From JANYCO01 sp031416415 (GTDB lineage: Bacteria; Bacteroidota; Bacteroidia; Cytophagales; Cytophagaceae), in the NCBI GenBank assembly GCA_031416415.1, contig JANOTP010000270.1, positions 1-64,000 on the forward strand: 64,000 nt of DNA. The letters are read 5' to 3'. Below, in pieces: positions 9,296 through 17,488 of this stretch (within the stretch, counting starts at the first letter, position 1; each line of letters starts with the position of its first letter). The notes beneath the pieces are model-generated. The model was not told the origin of the DNA. It worked only from the letters and a program-made list of their open reading frames with translations, and did not search any database. Made by a program: the position numbers and the translations under genes.

Positions 9296-10825
9296 ATGGC
9301 TTGCACATCTTGCGGTACAGGTGGGGGATGCAGCACAACGGGTAGTAGTGGTTGCGGAAAAAGTGGCGGATGCAGTTCAGGAGGTTGTAACAAACTGAAC
9401 TCTTACGATTGGCTTGGCAACATGGAGATGGATAACTCCAATCAATTTAACATCATTGAAGTTAAATTTAAAGGCGGTAGAAAAGAATATCTTCGCAATT
9501 CCAATAAATTAGAGCTCTACACCGGCGATGCTGTTATCATAGACGTTCCAAACGGTCACCATCTTGGCCATGTATCTCTTCAGGGAGAACTGGTAAGGTT
9601 ACAAATGAAAAAGAAAGTAGTCGTAGAAGACGATGCTATGCGTATGGTTTATAGAAAAGCCACTACCAAAGACATTGAAAAATACGAACTTTCACGCAGT
9701 AGAGAGGAAACTACACTTTATAGAACACGACATTTGGCTCGTGAAATGAAATTGGGAATGAAACTTTCCGATGTAGAATTTCAAGCTGACAATACAAAAG
9801 CAACTTTTTATTATTCTGCAGAAGAACGAGTAGATTTTAGAGAGCTTATTAAAGCGCTTGCCTCTGAATTTAAAATCAGGGTCGAAATGAAGCAGATAAG
9901 CCTTCGTCAAGAAGCTAGTCGTTTGGGAGGAATAGGCTCTTGTGGAAGAGAACTTTGTTGCTCAACATGGTTGACCGATTTTAAAAATGTAAATACCTCG
10001 GCTGCTCGTTACCAAAATTTAGCGCTTAATCCAACGAAACTTTCTGGGCAATGTGGTCGATTGAAGTGCTGTCTTAATTATGAGTTAGATACCTATATGC
10101 ATGCGCTAAAAGGTATTCCTGAAATAAATCATCCAATCAATACGCTTAGAGGCGATGCTGTACTTCAAAAAACAGACATTTTCAAAAAGATGATGTGGTT
10201 TGCATACAGAGACGATATTACCACTTGGCAACCAATATCTGTAGATCGTGTAAATGCTATTCTTGAACAAAATAAACAAGGACTAAAGCCTGCTACACTA
10301 GATGCGGATACAATTCTAGAAAAAGGCGCTAGTCGTGAAGAGAAAAAAGAGAAGGAAGAGCTTTCACGTTTTGATGATAAATTCAAAAAGAAAAAAAGAA
10401 AGAAAAGTAAAAATCCGGGTAGCAATACAAATTTTAACAATACAAATCCTAATACTACAAATATAAACCCTACTCCAAATTTAGAAAATACTGATCTAAA
10501 TAATCCTCCTATAAACAATACTAATCCCAATAGGAATAATAACCAGAATAGGAATAATAACAATCCGAATCAGAATAAAAATAACCCAAATAATCAAAAT
10601 CGGAATAACAATAATCCGAACCAAACTAAAAATAATAATAATCCGAATCCGAATCAAAATCGGAATAATAATCCGAATCAAAATAAGACCCCGAATCCTA
10701 ATCAGAATCGGAATAATAATAACCCAAATCGGAACAACCCTAATAGAAACAATAACAATCCTACAAACATTAAGCCTGGAGGAGAGGATAAAGATTCTAC
10801 AGGTCCGGAAAATAAAATTGACTAA
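9296..10825 (+). CDS. ricT: RicT/YaaT-type PSP1-domain protein with Asn-rich tail
   Basis: PSP1 C-terminal domain proteins include B. subtilis RicT, part of a Fe-S-binding complex acting on RNase Y and mRNA maturation. The N-terminus is an unusual Cys/Gly/Ser cluster (nine cysteines in the first 35 residues). The PSP1 core occupies roughly residues 50-300, with the diagnostic paired-cysteine motifs CGRELCC (216-222) and CGRLKCC (253-259), likely metal or Fe-S ligands. From about residue 355 there is a Lys-rich stretch and then a long Asn/Pro low-complexity tail encoded by AAT/AAC-rich repeats, presumably disordered. The stop overlaps the gldH start (TAATG), so the two are translationally coupled; ricT-gldH adjacency is familiar in Bacteroidota. 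What RicT does in this phylum is not shown by the sequence. Confidence 0.9.
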   Translation: MACTSCGTGGGCSTTGSSGCGKSGGCSSGGCNKLNSYDWLGNMEMDNSNQFNIIEVKFKGGRKEYLRNSNKLELYTGDAVIIDVPNGHHLGHVSLQGELVRLQMKKKVVVEDDAMRMVYRKATTKDIEKYELSRSREETTLYRTRHLAREMKLGMKLSDVEFQADNTKATFYYSAEERVDFRELIKALASEFKIRVEMKQISLRQEASRLGGIGSCGRELCCSTWLTDFKNVNTSAARYQNLALNPTKLSGQCGRLKCCLNYELDTYMHALKGIPEINHPINTLRGDAVLQKTDIFKKMMWFAYRDDITTWQPISVDRVNAILEQNKQGLKPATLDADTILEKGASREEKKEKEELSRFDDKFKKKKRKKSKNPGSNTNFNNTNPNTTNINPTPNLENTDLNNPPINNTNPNRNNNQNRNNNNPNQNKNNPNNQNRNNNNPNQTKNNNNPNPNQNRNNNPNQNKTPNPNQNRNNNNPNRNNPNRNNNNPTNIKPGGEDKDSTGPENKID

Positions 10826-11316
10826 TGTATACTAGAATTATTTTGTATGTAGTTTTATGCTTCGCTCTTTCAGGTGGATTACTATCTTGCACTACTACAA
10901 CAGTCTACGATACCATGCAGGATCTAGATAGCAATGCATGGAACGATAAGCAAGAGCTTACATTTCCTGTAACGATCGAAGACGCCTCGTTGTCTTACAA
11001 ACTTTATTATACAGTTCGTTACGATGCTGCTTATCCTTACTATAATTTATACATCAGCAGGGCGATAGAGGATTCATCTGGTAAATTTTTGAATAAAAAA
11101 CTTCAAGGAATGGATCTTTTCAAATCCAGTACTGGAGTTCCTTTAGGTAGTGGAATGGGGTCTAAGAAAGATTTTATAATTTTATCGGAAGGTAATTATA
11201 AATTTCCTTATGCTGGAAAATATACGATTCGGTTGAAACATTATATGCGTCAGGAAAATGTGTCAGGGATTAGTGCCGTTGGTTTTAAAATTGAAAAAAT
11301 TTCTGGCCAAAAATAA
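10825..11316 (+). CDS. gldH: Gliding motility lipoprotein GldH
   Basis: A 163-residue lipoprotein: hydrophobic signal segment ending in the lipobox LLSC (Cys at about residue 22), then a beta-rich domain with the aromatic strand pattern YYTVRYDAAYPYYNLY typical of GldH. The family is needed for gliding and stabilises other Gld proteins in Flavobacterium; in non-gliding T9SS bacteria it is retained with the secretion machinery. Length matches the family (about 155-165). The ATG overlaps the last base of the ricT stop codon. sprA and porZ in the same window support a functional T9SS/gliding background. Confidence 0.88.
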   Translation: MYTRIILYVVLCFALSGGLLSCTTTTVYDTMQDLDSNAWNDKQELTFPVTIEDASLSYKLYYTVRYDAAYPYYNLYISRAIEDSSGKFLNKKLQGMDLFKSSTGVPLGSGMGSKKDFIILSEGNYKFPYAGKYTIRLKHYMRQENVSGISAVGFKIEKISGQK

Positions 11317-11336
11317 CACTTTAGAGTAGTAGCTAG

Positions 11337-12650
11337 ATGTTTAAAATTGCTTCTTCTTACGACAATCCCTTAACGAAAAAAGAGTTCAGAATAGAGAGTA
11401 TCGATGTGCTTCGTGGGTTAGTGATGGCCTTGATGGCGTTGGATCATTGTAGAGATTTTTTTCATATTTATGCATTTGATTATGCTCCAGAAGATTTAAA
11501 GTATACAACGCCAATAGTATTTTACACACGTTGGATTACACATTTTTGTGCACCTGTATTCGTTTTTCTTACAGGAATTTCAGCTTTCTTATACCAACAC
11601 AAAAACAATCCTTCTAAGAAAGAGATGGCGAATTATCTTTTAATTCGTGGAGTTATTTTGATTGTTTTATGTCTTACAGTTGTTCGTTTTGGTTGGAGAT
11701 TTCAGATTGATTACTCTTCTGTAGGGTTTTTAATACTGTGGGCAATAGGATGGAGCATGATAGCGCTTGCAGGCATTATTTATCTACCTCGAGTAGCTAT
11801 TTTTTGGTTGAGCATCGTAATTATAGCGGGTCATAATTTGCTCGATGGTATTCAGATTACAAACAATAAATTCTTAGAAGTAGTATGGGCATTTTTTCAT
11901 GCTAGAACTTTTATACCGCTTACAGATAATTTTGGAGTAAATGTTTTGTATCCAGTATTACCTATGATTGGTCTGATCGCTTTTGGCTATTATATTGGCA
12001 AATGGTTTACTGCGGAATACAGCAGCGAGATTCGTTCGGGTTATTTGTTTTATACAGGGTTAATACTTGTAACATTATTTATGGGAGTAAGAGTAGTTCA
12101 ATTAGTCACAGAACAATATTCTTATTTGTTTTATTTGAAAGTAGGCGATCTTGATAGTAAATGGGTAGTTTTTTCCAAAGAAATTTCGGGTTATATAATA
12201 GAAAACTACGGCGACCCTTCTCCTTGGCAACTACAGGAAAATTTTACGTATAGTCTTATTTCTTTTTTTAATACTACTAAATATCCTATGTCATTTCTAT
12301 ATATACTTATGACGATTGGACCTGCATTAATCTTCCTTTCTTTTATAGAAAATAGAAATAATTTTTTTACAAAAACAATGAAGGTATATGGTAAGGTTCC
12401 GCTTTTTTATTATGTGCTGCACATTTATTTAATTCATGCCCTAGCTATTGTTTTGGCAGTAGTAACACACCTTGACAGCATAAGTCAAATAATTGCGGGA
12501 AATTGGATGGCGCTTTCAAAGGACTATGGCTTTAGTATGCCAAAGGTGTATGTGATCTGGCTTTTGGTGTTACTTATACTCTATCCTAGCTGTGTTTGGT
12601 ATGGCAAATTAAAATCTTCAGGTAAATACAAGTTATTATCGTTTTTTTAG
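11337..12650 (+). CDS. DUF1624/HGSNAT-like multi-pass membrane acyltransferase homologue
   Basis: A 437-residue integral membrane protein with about ten hydrophobic segments. The N-terminal signature RIESIDVLRGLVMALMALDH with a nearby His/Arg (HCRDFFH) is that of the DUF1624 group, related to heparan-alpha-glucosaminide N-acetyltransferase and other membrane acyltransferases that carry acyl groups across the membrane to sugars. Substrate is unknown. It starts 20 bases after gldH and is followed 28 bases later by the ion-channel fusion gene, so co-transcription is possible. The enzymatic role is inferred from the family. Confidence 0.82.
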   Translation: MFKIASSYDNPLTKKEFRIESIDVLRGLVMALMALDHCRDFFHIYAFDYAPEDLKYTTPIVFYTRWITHFCAPVFVFLTGISAFLYQHKNNPSKKEMANYLLIRGVILIVLCLTVVRFGWRFQIDYSSVGFLILWAIGWSMIALAGIIYLPRVAIFWLSIVIIAGHNLLDGIQITNNKFLEVVWAFFHARTFIPLTDNFGVNVLYPVLPMIGLIAFGYYIGKWFTAEYSSEIRSGYLFYTGLILVTLFMGVRVVQLVTEQYSYLFYLKVGDLDSKWVVFSKEISGYIIENYGDPSPWQLQENFTYSLISFFNTTKYPMSFLYILMTIGPALIFLSFIENRNNFFTKTMKVYGKVPLFYYVLHIYLIHALAIVLAVVTHLDSISQIIAGNWMALSKDYGFSMPKVYVIWLLVLLILYPSCVWYGKLKSSGKYKLLSFF

Positions 12651-12678
12651 TATCTTACTTTGATAATCATATACTCTT

Positions 12679-14787
12679 ATGAATAAATTGAAGAATTTCC
12701 TTCCTGTTATTTTCTTATTATTACTTTCTAGCACTCTTTATTTCTCTTGCAGTACAAAGTCTTCTAAAGATAAGCCCTTACGATATATAGCGTATGTAGG
12801 AAGGTACACAGATAAGAATGCTGAGAAACAGCCTGACAATCGTTTCGACAGGATGCATGAATATATGCTTCGTCAATATGTAAAAGAATTAAATGAAAAA
12901 GAGTATCCTGTTTATTTTGAATTAAAAACATTCGATTGTAAACGTGACCCAAAAGAAGCGGCTGTAGTTTATAATCAGATTGCATCTGACTCTGCTATTG
13001 TGGGCGTCATAGACAATACTTGGGGTGTGCATCTTGCAGGAGCGCAAGAGGTAATTAAAAAACGAGCTGTTCCTGTTATAGCAATAAATGCCGATCATAA
13101 TTTTGCGGATTTTGGTCCTCAGGCAGTTTTTACGGGCAACAACGATTATTTGCCAGCTGAAATAAATTCGTTTGTTATAAAAGTGTTAAAGAAAAAAGAA
13201 GTAATTTTTATTTCTGAAGAAGATTATTCACTGCATAAAAGTTTTTTAACTGATTTTCAAAAAAACGGCGTGAACGTTAAAAAAATGTTTACGGTAAAAA
13301 ACAGTGCTGCTGATAAACAACTGGCGTTTGATTCACTTGTAGCAGCCATAGATGCAGAAGTTAAAAAAGATTCCTCTATAAAAAAGACTTGGATTGTTGT
13401 GAATCTTCACAACGATTATGGACAAAAATTATTGGATTATGTAGACGCCAAACATACCAATTTTCATCTTATCGGACATGCTTATATTACTCAGACGGTA
13501 GGAAATTTTAAATTCGGAAGACAGAGTGGCAATGAGTTGATTCTTATCAATAATCCTACGGACGCAGTATCTAGAAAAATAGCGTTAGATCTCTATCAGT
13601 TTAAAAAAGAAGATCCCAAAGTTTTCTTAAAAACTGTTTCTCCTATGTTTCCCAAAAGATGTTACGATGCAATTTCAATTATTGGAAATTATTTCACCAT
13701 CAATAAAGATACTATACCTGGAAGAAAGGAATTCGTAGATTATTTTACTGCTCTAAGAAATTCTACTCAAAAAACTTCAGACGAACTTTATTATTTTAAT
13801 GAAAAAAACGAATTGATACCAGATCTTTATTATGTACAATATAAAGATGGTAAACTCTATTCTTACCGTGAGCAGCTTAATAAAAAAGGTGAAGTAATTC
13901 CTAATCTGATTGCGGGTATGGAAATTATAGATCTTTATAATTTGGATGTAGGTACGAATACATTTCAGGCAGATTTTTATTATTGGATTAAAGCGGATAG
14001 CATAAATTCGGATGCAGAAAGATTTATTCTATTTCCAAATATGAAAGAGTCGGGAAGTGCAAAATCACTTGTGCTGGAAAAAAAGGAAAACGGGATGATT
14101 TATAAGCTATATAAGGTTTCCGGCCTTTTTCATCAGGATTATGATTTGAAAGAATATCCTTTTGATAAACAAGAGATCAGCATAAGTATGGAGGTAATGA
14201 ACCCAGCAGAAAAGCTTAAAATTGCTTTTGACCAATCTGCTTTTCAACAAGATTCTAATTTCCTTGAAAAATTTAAAGTAAGAGCATGGGAAAAGGAAAA
14301 ATATTTATTGACCGTAGACAACAGAATATCCTCTACTATGCGTGGAGATCCAGCAAGTACGGAAGATGAACTTAAGAAATATCAGGTATTTTCTTTCCGT
14401 CTTTTTGTAAAGCGTACTTTGGCAGGACCATTTCTTGAAATTATTATGCCTTTAATGTTAATAGGATTTGTAGCAATTGCGCTTCTTTTCATATTAGATC
14501 TTGCATTTAGCAATATAGGTGAAGTGAGTGCCGCTACCTTTCTAGGTATCATCACATTTTCCATAGCAATGGCTTCTCTTTCGCCAAGTACAGATTCGAT
14601 TACAAGAAGTGATATATTGTTTTGGATTACTTTTGCAGTAGTACTATCCTGCTTTGTTACGATTATTGTATGTAATTCTCTTTATAGTACAGGTGCTGAA
14701 ATAAGGCAATTAAAATTTGTAAAACATTTGCGGTTGTTTCTCATATTTTCATATGCTACCGCTTGTATATTGGTATTGACCTTATAA
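12679..14787 (+). CDS. Type I periplasmic binding domain fused to a pentameric ligand-gated ion channel
   Basis: A 702-residue membrane protein. Residues 1-24 form a lipoprotein-like signal (YFSC). Residues about 33-380 look like a type I periplasmic binding fold (alternating beta-alpha units, VVGVIDNTWG-like and PVIAINADHN segments), as in amino-acid receptor proteins. Residues about 415-580 form a beta-sandwich with YPFDKQ at 493-498, the hallmark (FPFDxQ) of the extracellular domain of Cys-loop-type channels, without the loop cysteines, as in bacterial members. Four membrane helices follow: M1 about 586-607 with a conserved proline, M2 615-637 (SAATFLGIITFSIAM), M3 646-670, M4 685-702, with the protein ending right after M4. 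The layout predicts a channel opened by a small solute sensed by the binding domain. Ligand and ion selectivity are unknown. Confidence 0.88.
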   Translation: MNKLKNFLPVIFLLLLSSTLYFSCSTKSSKDKPLRYIAYVGRYTDKNAEKQPDNRFDRMHEYMLRQYVKELNEKEYPVYFELKTFDCKRDPKEAAVVYNQIASDSAIVGVIDNTWGVHLAGAQEVIKKRAVPVIAINADHNFADFGPQAVFTGNNDYLPAEINSFVIKVLKKKEVIFISEEDYSLHKSFLTDFQKNGVNVKKMFTVKNSAADKQLAFDSLVAAIDAEVKKDSSIKKTWIVVNLHNDYGQKLLDYVDAKHTNFHLIGHAYITQTVGNFKFGRQSGNELILINNPTDAVSRKIALDLYQFKKEDPKVFLKTVSPMFPKRCYDAISIIGNYFTINKDTIPGRKEFVDYFTALRNSTQKTSDELYYFNEKNELIPDLYYVQYKDGKLYSYREQLNKKGEVIPNLIAGMEIIDLYNLDVGTNTFQADFYYWIKADSINSDAERFILFPNMKESGSAKSLVLEKKENGMIYKLYKVSGLFHQDYDLKEYPFDKQEISISMEVMNPAEKLKIAFDQSAFQQDSNFLEKFKVRAWEKEKYLLTVDNRISSTMRGDPASTEDELKKYQVFSFRLFVKRTLAGPFLEIIMPLMLIGFVAIALLFILDLAFSNIGEVSAATFLGIITFSIAMASLSPSTDSITRSDILFWITFAVVLSCFVTIIVCNSLYSTGAEIRQLKFVKHLRLFLIFSYATACILVLTL

Positions 14788-14842
14788 TTTACTTTTTTGC
14801 TTTATAGGAGTATTGTCAGGTGAATTTCAGAAGACACTGGTT

Positions 14843-14888
14843 ACCATTGATATACTATTTAAAATAAGTATATCAATGGTCTTTTTTT
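14843..14888 (+). terminator. Rho-independent terminator after the channel gene
   Basis: Perfect 14-bp arms (ACCATTGATATACT / AGTATATCAATGGT) around a 10-base loop, followed by a run of seven T residues, about 55 bases after the stop of the channel fusion. Confidence 0.85.
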
Positions 14889-14971
14889 AAAAAATAAGAT
14901 ATAGACAATTTTGAAATAAAATTTAAATCTTATTGTGAAAAGTATTAATTTTGAAATCTTAAACTATAGAA

Positions 14972-15376
14972 TTGGAACTACTAGTATCCTCAGATCTCAT
15001 TATTAAATTAATTCGCTACGCAATAGTCGGATTTACTGGCGTAGCAGTTGATTTTAGTGTGACCTATGTCCTTAAAGAATATGCGAAGGTCAGCAAGTAC
15101 ATAGCAAACAGTGTGGGCTTTTGTACAGCTGTAGTTATGAATTATTGTCTAAATCGCTATTGGACATTTGGAGCGGGTACTGAAGATGTATTTATTCAGT
15201 TTGGTACTTTCTTAGCAGTGTCAATTGTTGGGCTTTTAATGAATAATGCTATTATTTATTTATTAAATGAAAAATGGAAATTGAATTTCTATGCCTCTAA
15301 AATTGTAGCCATTTCCGTGGTAGTATTTTGGAACTTCTTTGTAAATTATTATTACACCTTCCGCAGTGCGGTTTAA
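14972..15376 (+). CDS. GtrA family membrane protein
   Basis: A 134-residue protein with four hydrophobic helices and the GtrA signature: IRYAIVGFTGVAVDFSVTY near the N-terminus, then NYCLNRYWTF and a C-terminal NFFVNYYYTF. GtrA-like proteins are thought to help move lipid-linked sugars (undecaprenyl-phosphate glucose and similar) across the inner membrane for surface polysaccharide modification. The chosen start is TTG at 14972; the only in-frame alternatives are further inside the first helix. It is followed 12 bases later by a DUF3127 gene, probably in the same transcript. Its sugar substrate is unknown. Confidence 0.85.
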   Translation: MELLVSSDLIIKLIRYAIVGFTGVAVDFSVTYVLKEYAKVSKYIANSVGFCTAVVMNYCLNRYWTFGAGTEDVFIQFGTFLAVSIVGLLMNNAIIYLLNEKWKLNFYASKIVAISVVVFWNFFVNYYYTFRSAV

Positions 15377-15388
15377 ATAGTTAAAATT

Positions 15389-15769
15389 ATGGCGTTAGAA
15401 ATAACAGGTAAATTGTATAAAGTGCTTGCAGAGCAAACAGGAGCTGGTAAAAATGGTAGTTGGGTAAAGCAAGAATTTGTAATTGAAACAGCTGAGCAAT
15501 ATCCTAAGAAAGTTTGTTGCGCTGCTTGGGGTGATAAAGTGCCTACAGTGAAAAATCTTAAATTGGGAGATAATCTAAAAGTGTCTTTTAATATTGAGTC
15601 GCGTGAATACAACGAGCGTTGGTATACTGAATTGCGTGCATGGAAAATCGAAGCAAGTAGTGAAGGCGCTGATTCTTCTAGCCCAGCACCTGTTCAAAAA
15701 GAAACTTTCCCCGGCGATGTAACTACGTTTACTGCCGATGGTGGAGATAGTGATGATTTACCTTTCTAA
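15389..15769 (+). CDS. DUF3127 domain protein
   Basis: A 126-residue protein matching the DUF3127 family (start MALEITGKL, core KQEFVIET, ending of the core in WYTELRAWKIE). The core (about 1-90) looks like a small beta-barrel and resembles single-stranded DNA-binding-type OB folds; the last 35 residues are acidic and Ser-rich, ending DSDDLPF, which is strikingly like the acidic C-terminal tip of SSB proteins (DDDLPF). That tail suggests docking to SSB-interacting proteins, but this is inference. A terminator hairpin lies 24 bases downstream. Confidence 0.85.
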   Translation: MALEITGKLYKVLAEQTGAGKNGSWVKQEFVIETAEQYPKKVCCAAWGDKVPTVKNLKLGDNLKVSFNIESREYNERWYTELRAWKIEASSEGADSSSPAPVQKETFPGDVTTFTADGGDSDDLPF

Positions 15770-15793
15770 GATATTATTTAATGGAAAAATAGG

Positions 15794-15819
15794 AAAGCGT
15801 ACTTTGGTACGCTTTTTTT
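15794..15819. terminator. Bidirectional terminator between DUF3127 and DJ-1 genes
   Basis: AAAGCGTAC and GTACGCTTT arms with a four-base loop and a T-tract on the plus strand and A-run on the other side. It lies between convergent genes and can serve both. Confidence 0.82.
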
Positions 15820-16333
15820 AGTTAAATAATTTCATAAATTCTAATGCACTTTCCTCAGAGGCCTCTGGACCGTTTGCAGTAAGAATACCCTTGTCGTATA
15901 CTACCGATAATTCGGGAGCAGGTAGCGCACCATGCAATAATGCGAATTCGCTAAATTGTCCATCGCCATTATGTCCTGTAGCTTTTTTTCCTTTCAATAA
16001 ACCCCAACGAAGAAAATTTCTTGGTGCTGCACAGATTGCTGCTATTGGTTTTTGGGCGTTATAAAATTCTTCTGTCAACAACTTAGCTTTTTCATTTGTG
16101 CTATATTCAGTAGCACCAGCACCACCTACAAAATAAATTCCGTCAAAATCTTTCGCGTTTACTTCTTCGATTAGAAAATCATTTGCTACTTTAAACCCAA
16201 ATCTACCTTGTGAGTTTTTGGAGGAAGACGCAGTAGAAACTTTAAATCCAGACTGCTCGAAAAATGCTCGAGGAGTTATATATTCAACGTCACGGAATTT
16301 TTCAGAGGCTAGGATCATTAAGATATGTGGCAT
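15818..16333 (-). CDS. DJ-1/PfpI family protein
   Basis: A 171-residue member of the DJ-1/PfpI class I glutamine-amidotransferase-like fold. The nucleophile elbow is AICAAPRNF with the reactive Cys following a buried strand, preceded by the DGIYFVGGAGA strand-loop; an Asp/Glu near the N-terminus (FRDVEY) would be the cysteine-activating acid. Members act as glyoxalases, protein deglycases, chaperones or proteases; the sequence does not tell which. It has no signal peptide, so it is cytoplasmic. It is transcribed alone toward the terminator shared with DUF3127. Confidence 0.87.
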   Translation of the reverse strand: MPHILMILASEKFRDVEYITPRAFFEQSGFKVSTASSSKNSQGRFGFKVANDFLIEEVNAKDFDGIYFVGGAGATEYSTNEKAKLLTEEFYNAQKPIAAICAAPRNFLRWGLLKGKKATGHNGDGQFSEFALLHGALPAPELSVVYDKGILTANGPEASEESALEFMKLFN

Positions 16334-16536
16334 ATTTCTAAGAAATTTTAGAGTAGTTTTTTAAAGTTATTAATATTATTACCCTAAAAATAAAACTTTA
16401 TTTTACAGGGCATAAAATTGTATTTATTAATAAGGGGAAATTACAATTTTAAATAGAAAGTCTACTTAATGTATTTTTAAAAATAGCTGTTAGCTTCTTT
16501 TGTTGTTCAAAAAAGTCATTTTTTAGGCATATAAGA

Positions 16537-16827
16537 TTATTTTATTGGATGTATAAATTGGTAGGGTTCTAGTGATATCTCTTGAAGACAAGATTCAATC
16601 GAAAGAATTTCAAGACCAATAATGCCCTCAAAACGATGCAATTCAAATAGATCTGTAAATACTTCGTTAAGATCGTTGGTCTCTGATTTGAAAGTTTGAA
16701 TGATTACATTCTGGTTTTGAGAGAATTCGCCATGGCTATCGAGTGACGTGGTAACCGAATATCTGATTTTGTAGTATACTTTCCCTTCCATATTTTTCGT
16801 TCTTTTAAGGTTAGACGGATTGGACAA
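16537..16827 (-). CDS. Small hypothetical protein
   Basis: A 96-residue soluble protein with no recognisable family. It has an alternating pattern consistent with a beta-sheet-rich small fold (VYYKIRYSVTTSL, QNVIIQTF) followed by a helix (ETNDLNEVFTDLFELHRF). No signal peptide or metal motif. About 200 AT-rich bases without features separate it from the DJ-1 gene downstream. Codon use looks like the neighbours, so I take it as a real gene, with modest confidence. Confidence 0.6.
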   Translation of the reverse strand: MSNPSNLKRTKNMEGKVYYKIRYSVTTSLDSHGEFSQNQNVIIQTFKSETNDLNEVFTDLFELHRFEGIIGLEILSIESCLQEISLEPYQFIHPIK

Positions 16828-16949
16828 TAGAATATTTTAAATTTTCTATAAATATTAAAACAGAGTTTTAATGTGAATAAGATCTTCTGCTGAGAATCGG
16901 CAAAAAGGTTAAAACAAAGTATATTTAAGCTATAAAAGATTAATTGAAG

Positions 16950-17477
16950 ATGAAAAAAGCGGTATTCTTCTTGTTAGTAGCGGTAATTCTGATGGCTTGT
17001 AAGGGGCATAAAAATACGACTAGTACTTCCAAAGAACAAAAAGAAAGACCAAAAAAGGAGAAATCTGTAACTAGCGATGGTGCTGATTCAAAAAAAGCAG
17101 AGGTTATTATAAAGTCAGCACGTAGCTATGTGGGGACTAAATATAAATATGGAGGAACGAGTAAGGCGGGGATTGATTGCTCCGGGCTTACAAGTGTTTC
17201 CTTTAAATCTGCAGACATAGTATTGCCTCGTACCGCTAATGATCAGAGTACTTATGGGAAGACGGTGAGTCTAAATGATTTAAAAAGGGGAGATCTTGTA
17301 TTTTTTACAGATAAAAAAGGCAATAAAAAAATCACTCATGTGGGTATTATTACAGAAGTGAAAGGCGATGGTTTTGCAAAATTTATACATGCCTCTACTA
17401 GAGCAGGAGTGGTAGAGGTTGAATTGTTTTCGGATTATTATAAACCGTTAATTTTAAAAGCAGTAAGAATATTTTAG
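16950..17477 (+). CDS. NlpC/P60 family lipoprotein peptidase
   Basis: A cell-wall cysteine peptidase of the C40 (NlpC/P60) family that cuts bridging peptides in peptidoglycan. An N-terminal lipobox (LMACKG) marks it as a lipoprotein, followed by a Lys/Ser-rich linker. The catalytic domain (about residues 50-175) shows the nucleophile motif DCSGLTSVSF, the Arg-Thr after it (LPRTANDQS), and the His motif THVGIIT followed by a second polar residue at FIHAST, the expected Cys-His-His/Asn triad. I chose the ATG at 16950 over a TTG six bases upstream because it gives a normal lipoprotein signal MKKAVFFLL. It converges on the thiamine-type operon. Confidence 0.9.
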   Translation: MKKAVFFLLVAVILMACKGHKNTTSTSKEQKERPKKEKSVTSDGADSKKAEVIIKSARSYVGTKYKYGGTSKAGIDCSGLTSVSFKSADIVLPRTANDQSTYGKTVSLNDLKRGDLVFFTDKKGNKKITHVGIITEVKGDGFAKFIHASTRAGVVEVELFSDYYKPLILKAVRIF

Positions 17478-17488
17478 CGTATACTTTT

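Noticed and set aside
10165..10681. Minus-strand open frames opposite ricT
   Set aside because: They are reverse-strand reflections of Asn codons (hydrophobic Ile/Leu runs) with no start signal or family resemblance.
10440..10790. CRISPR-like tandem repeat
   Set aside because: The AATAATAATCC-like repetition is a coding Asn/Pro low-complexity tail of the RicT homologue; units are irregular and there are no spacers or cas genes.
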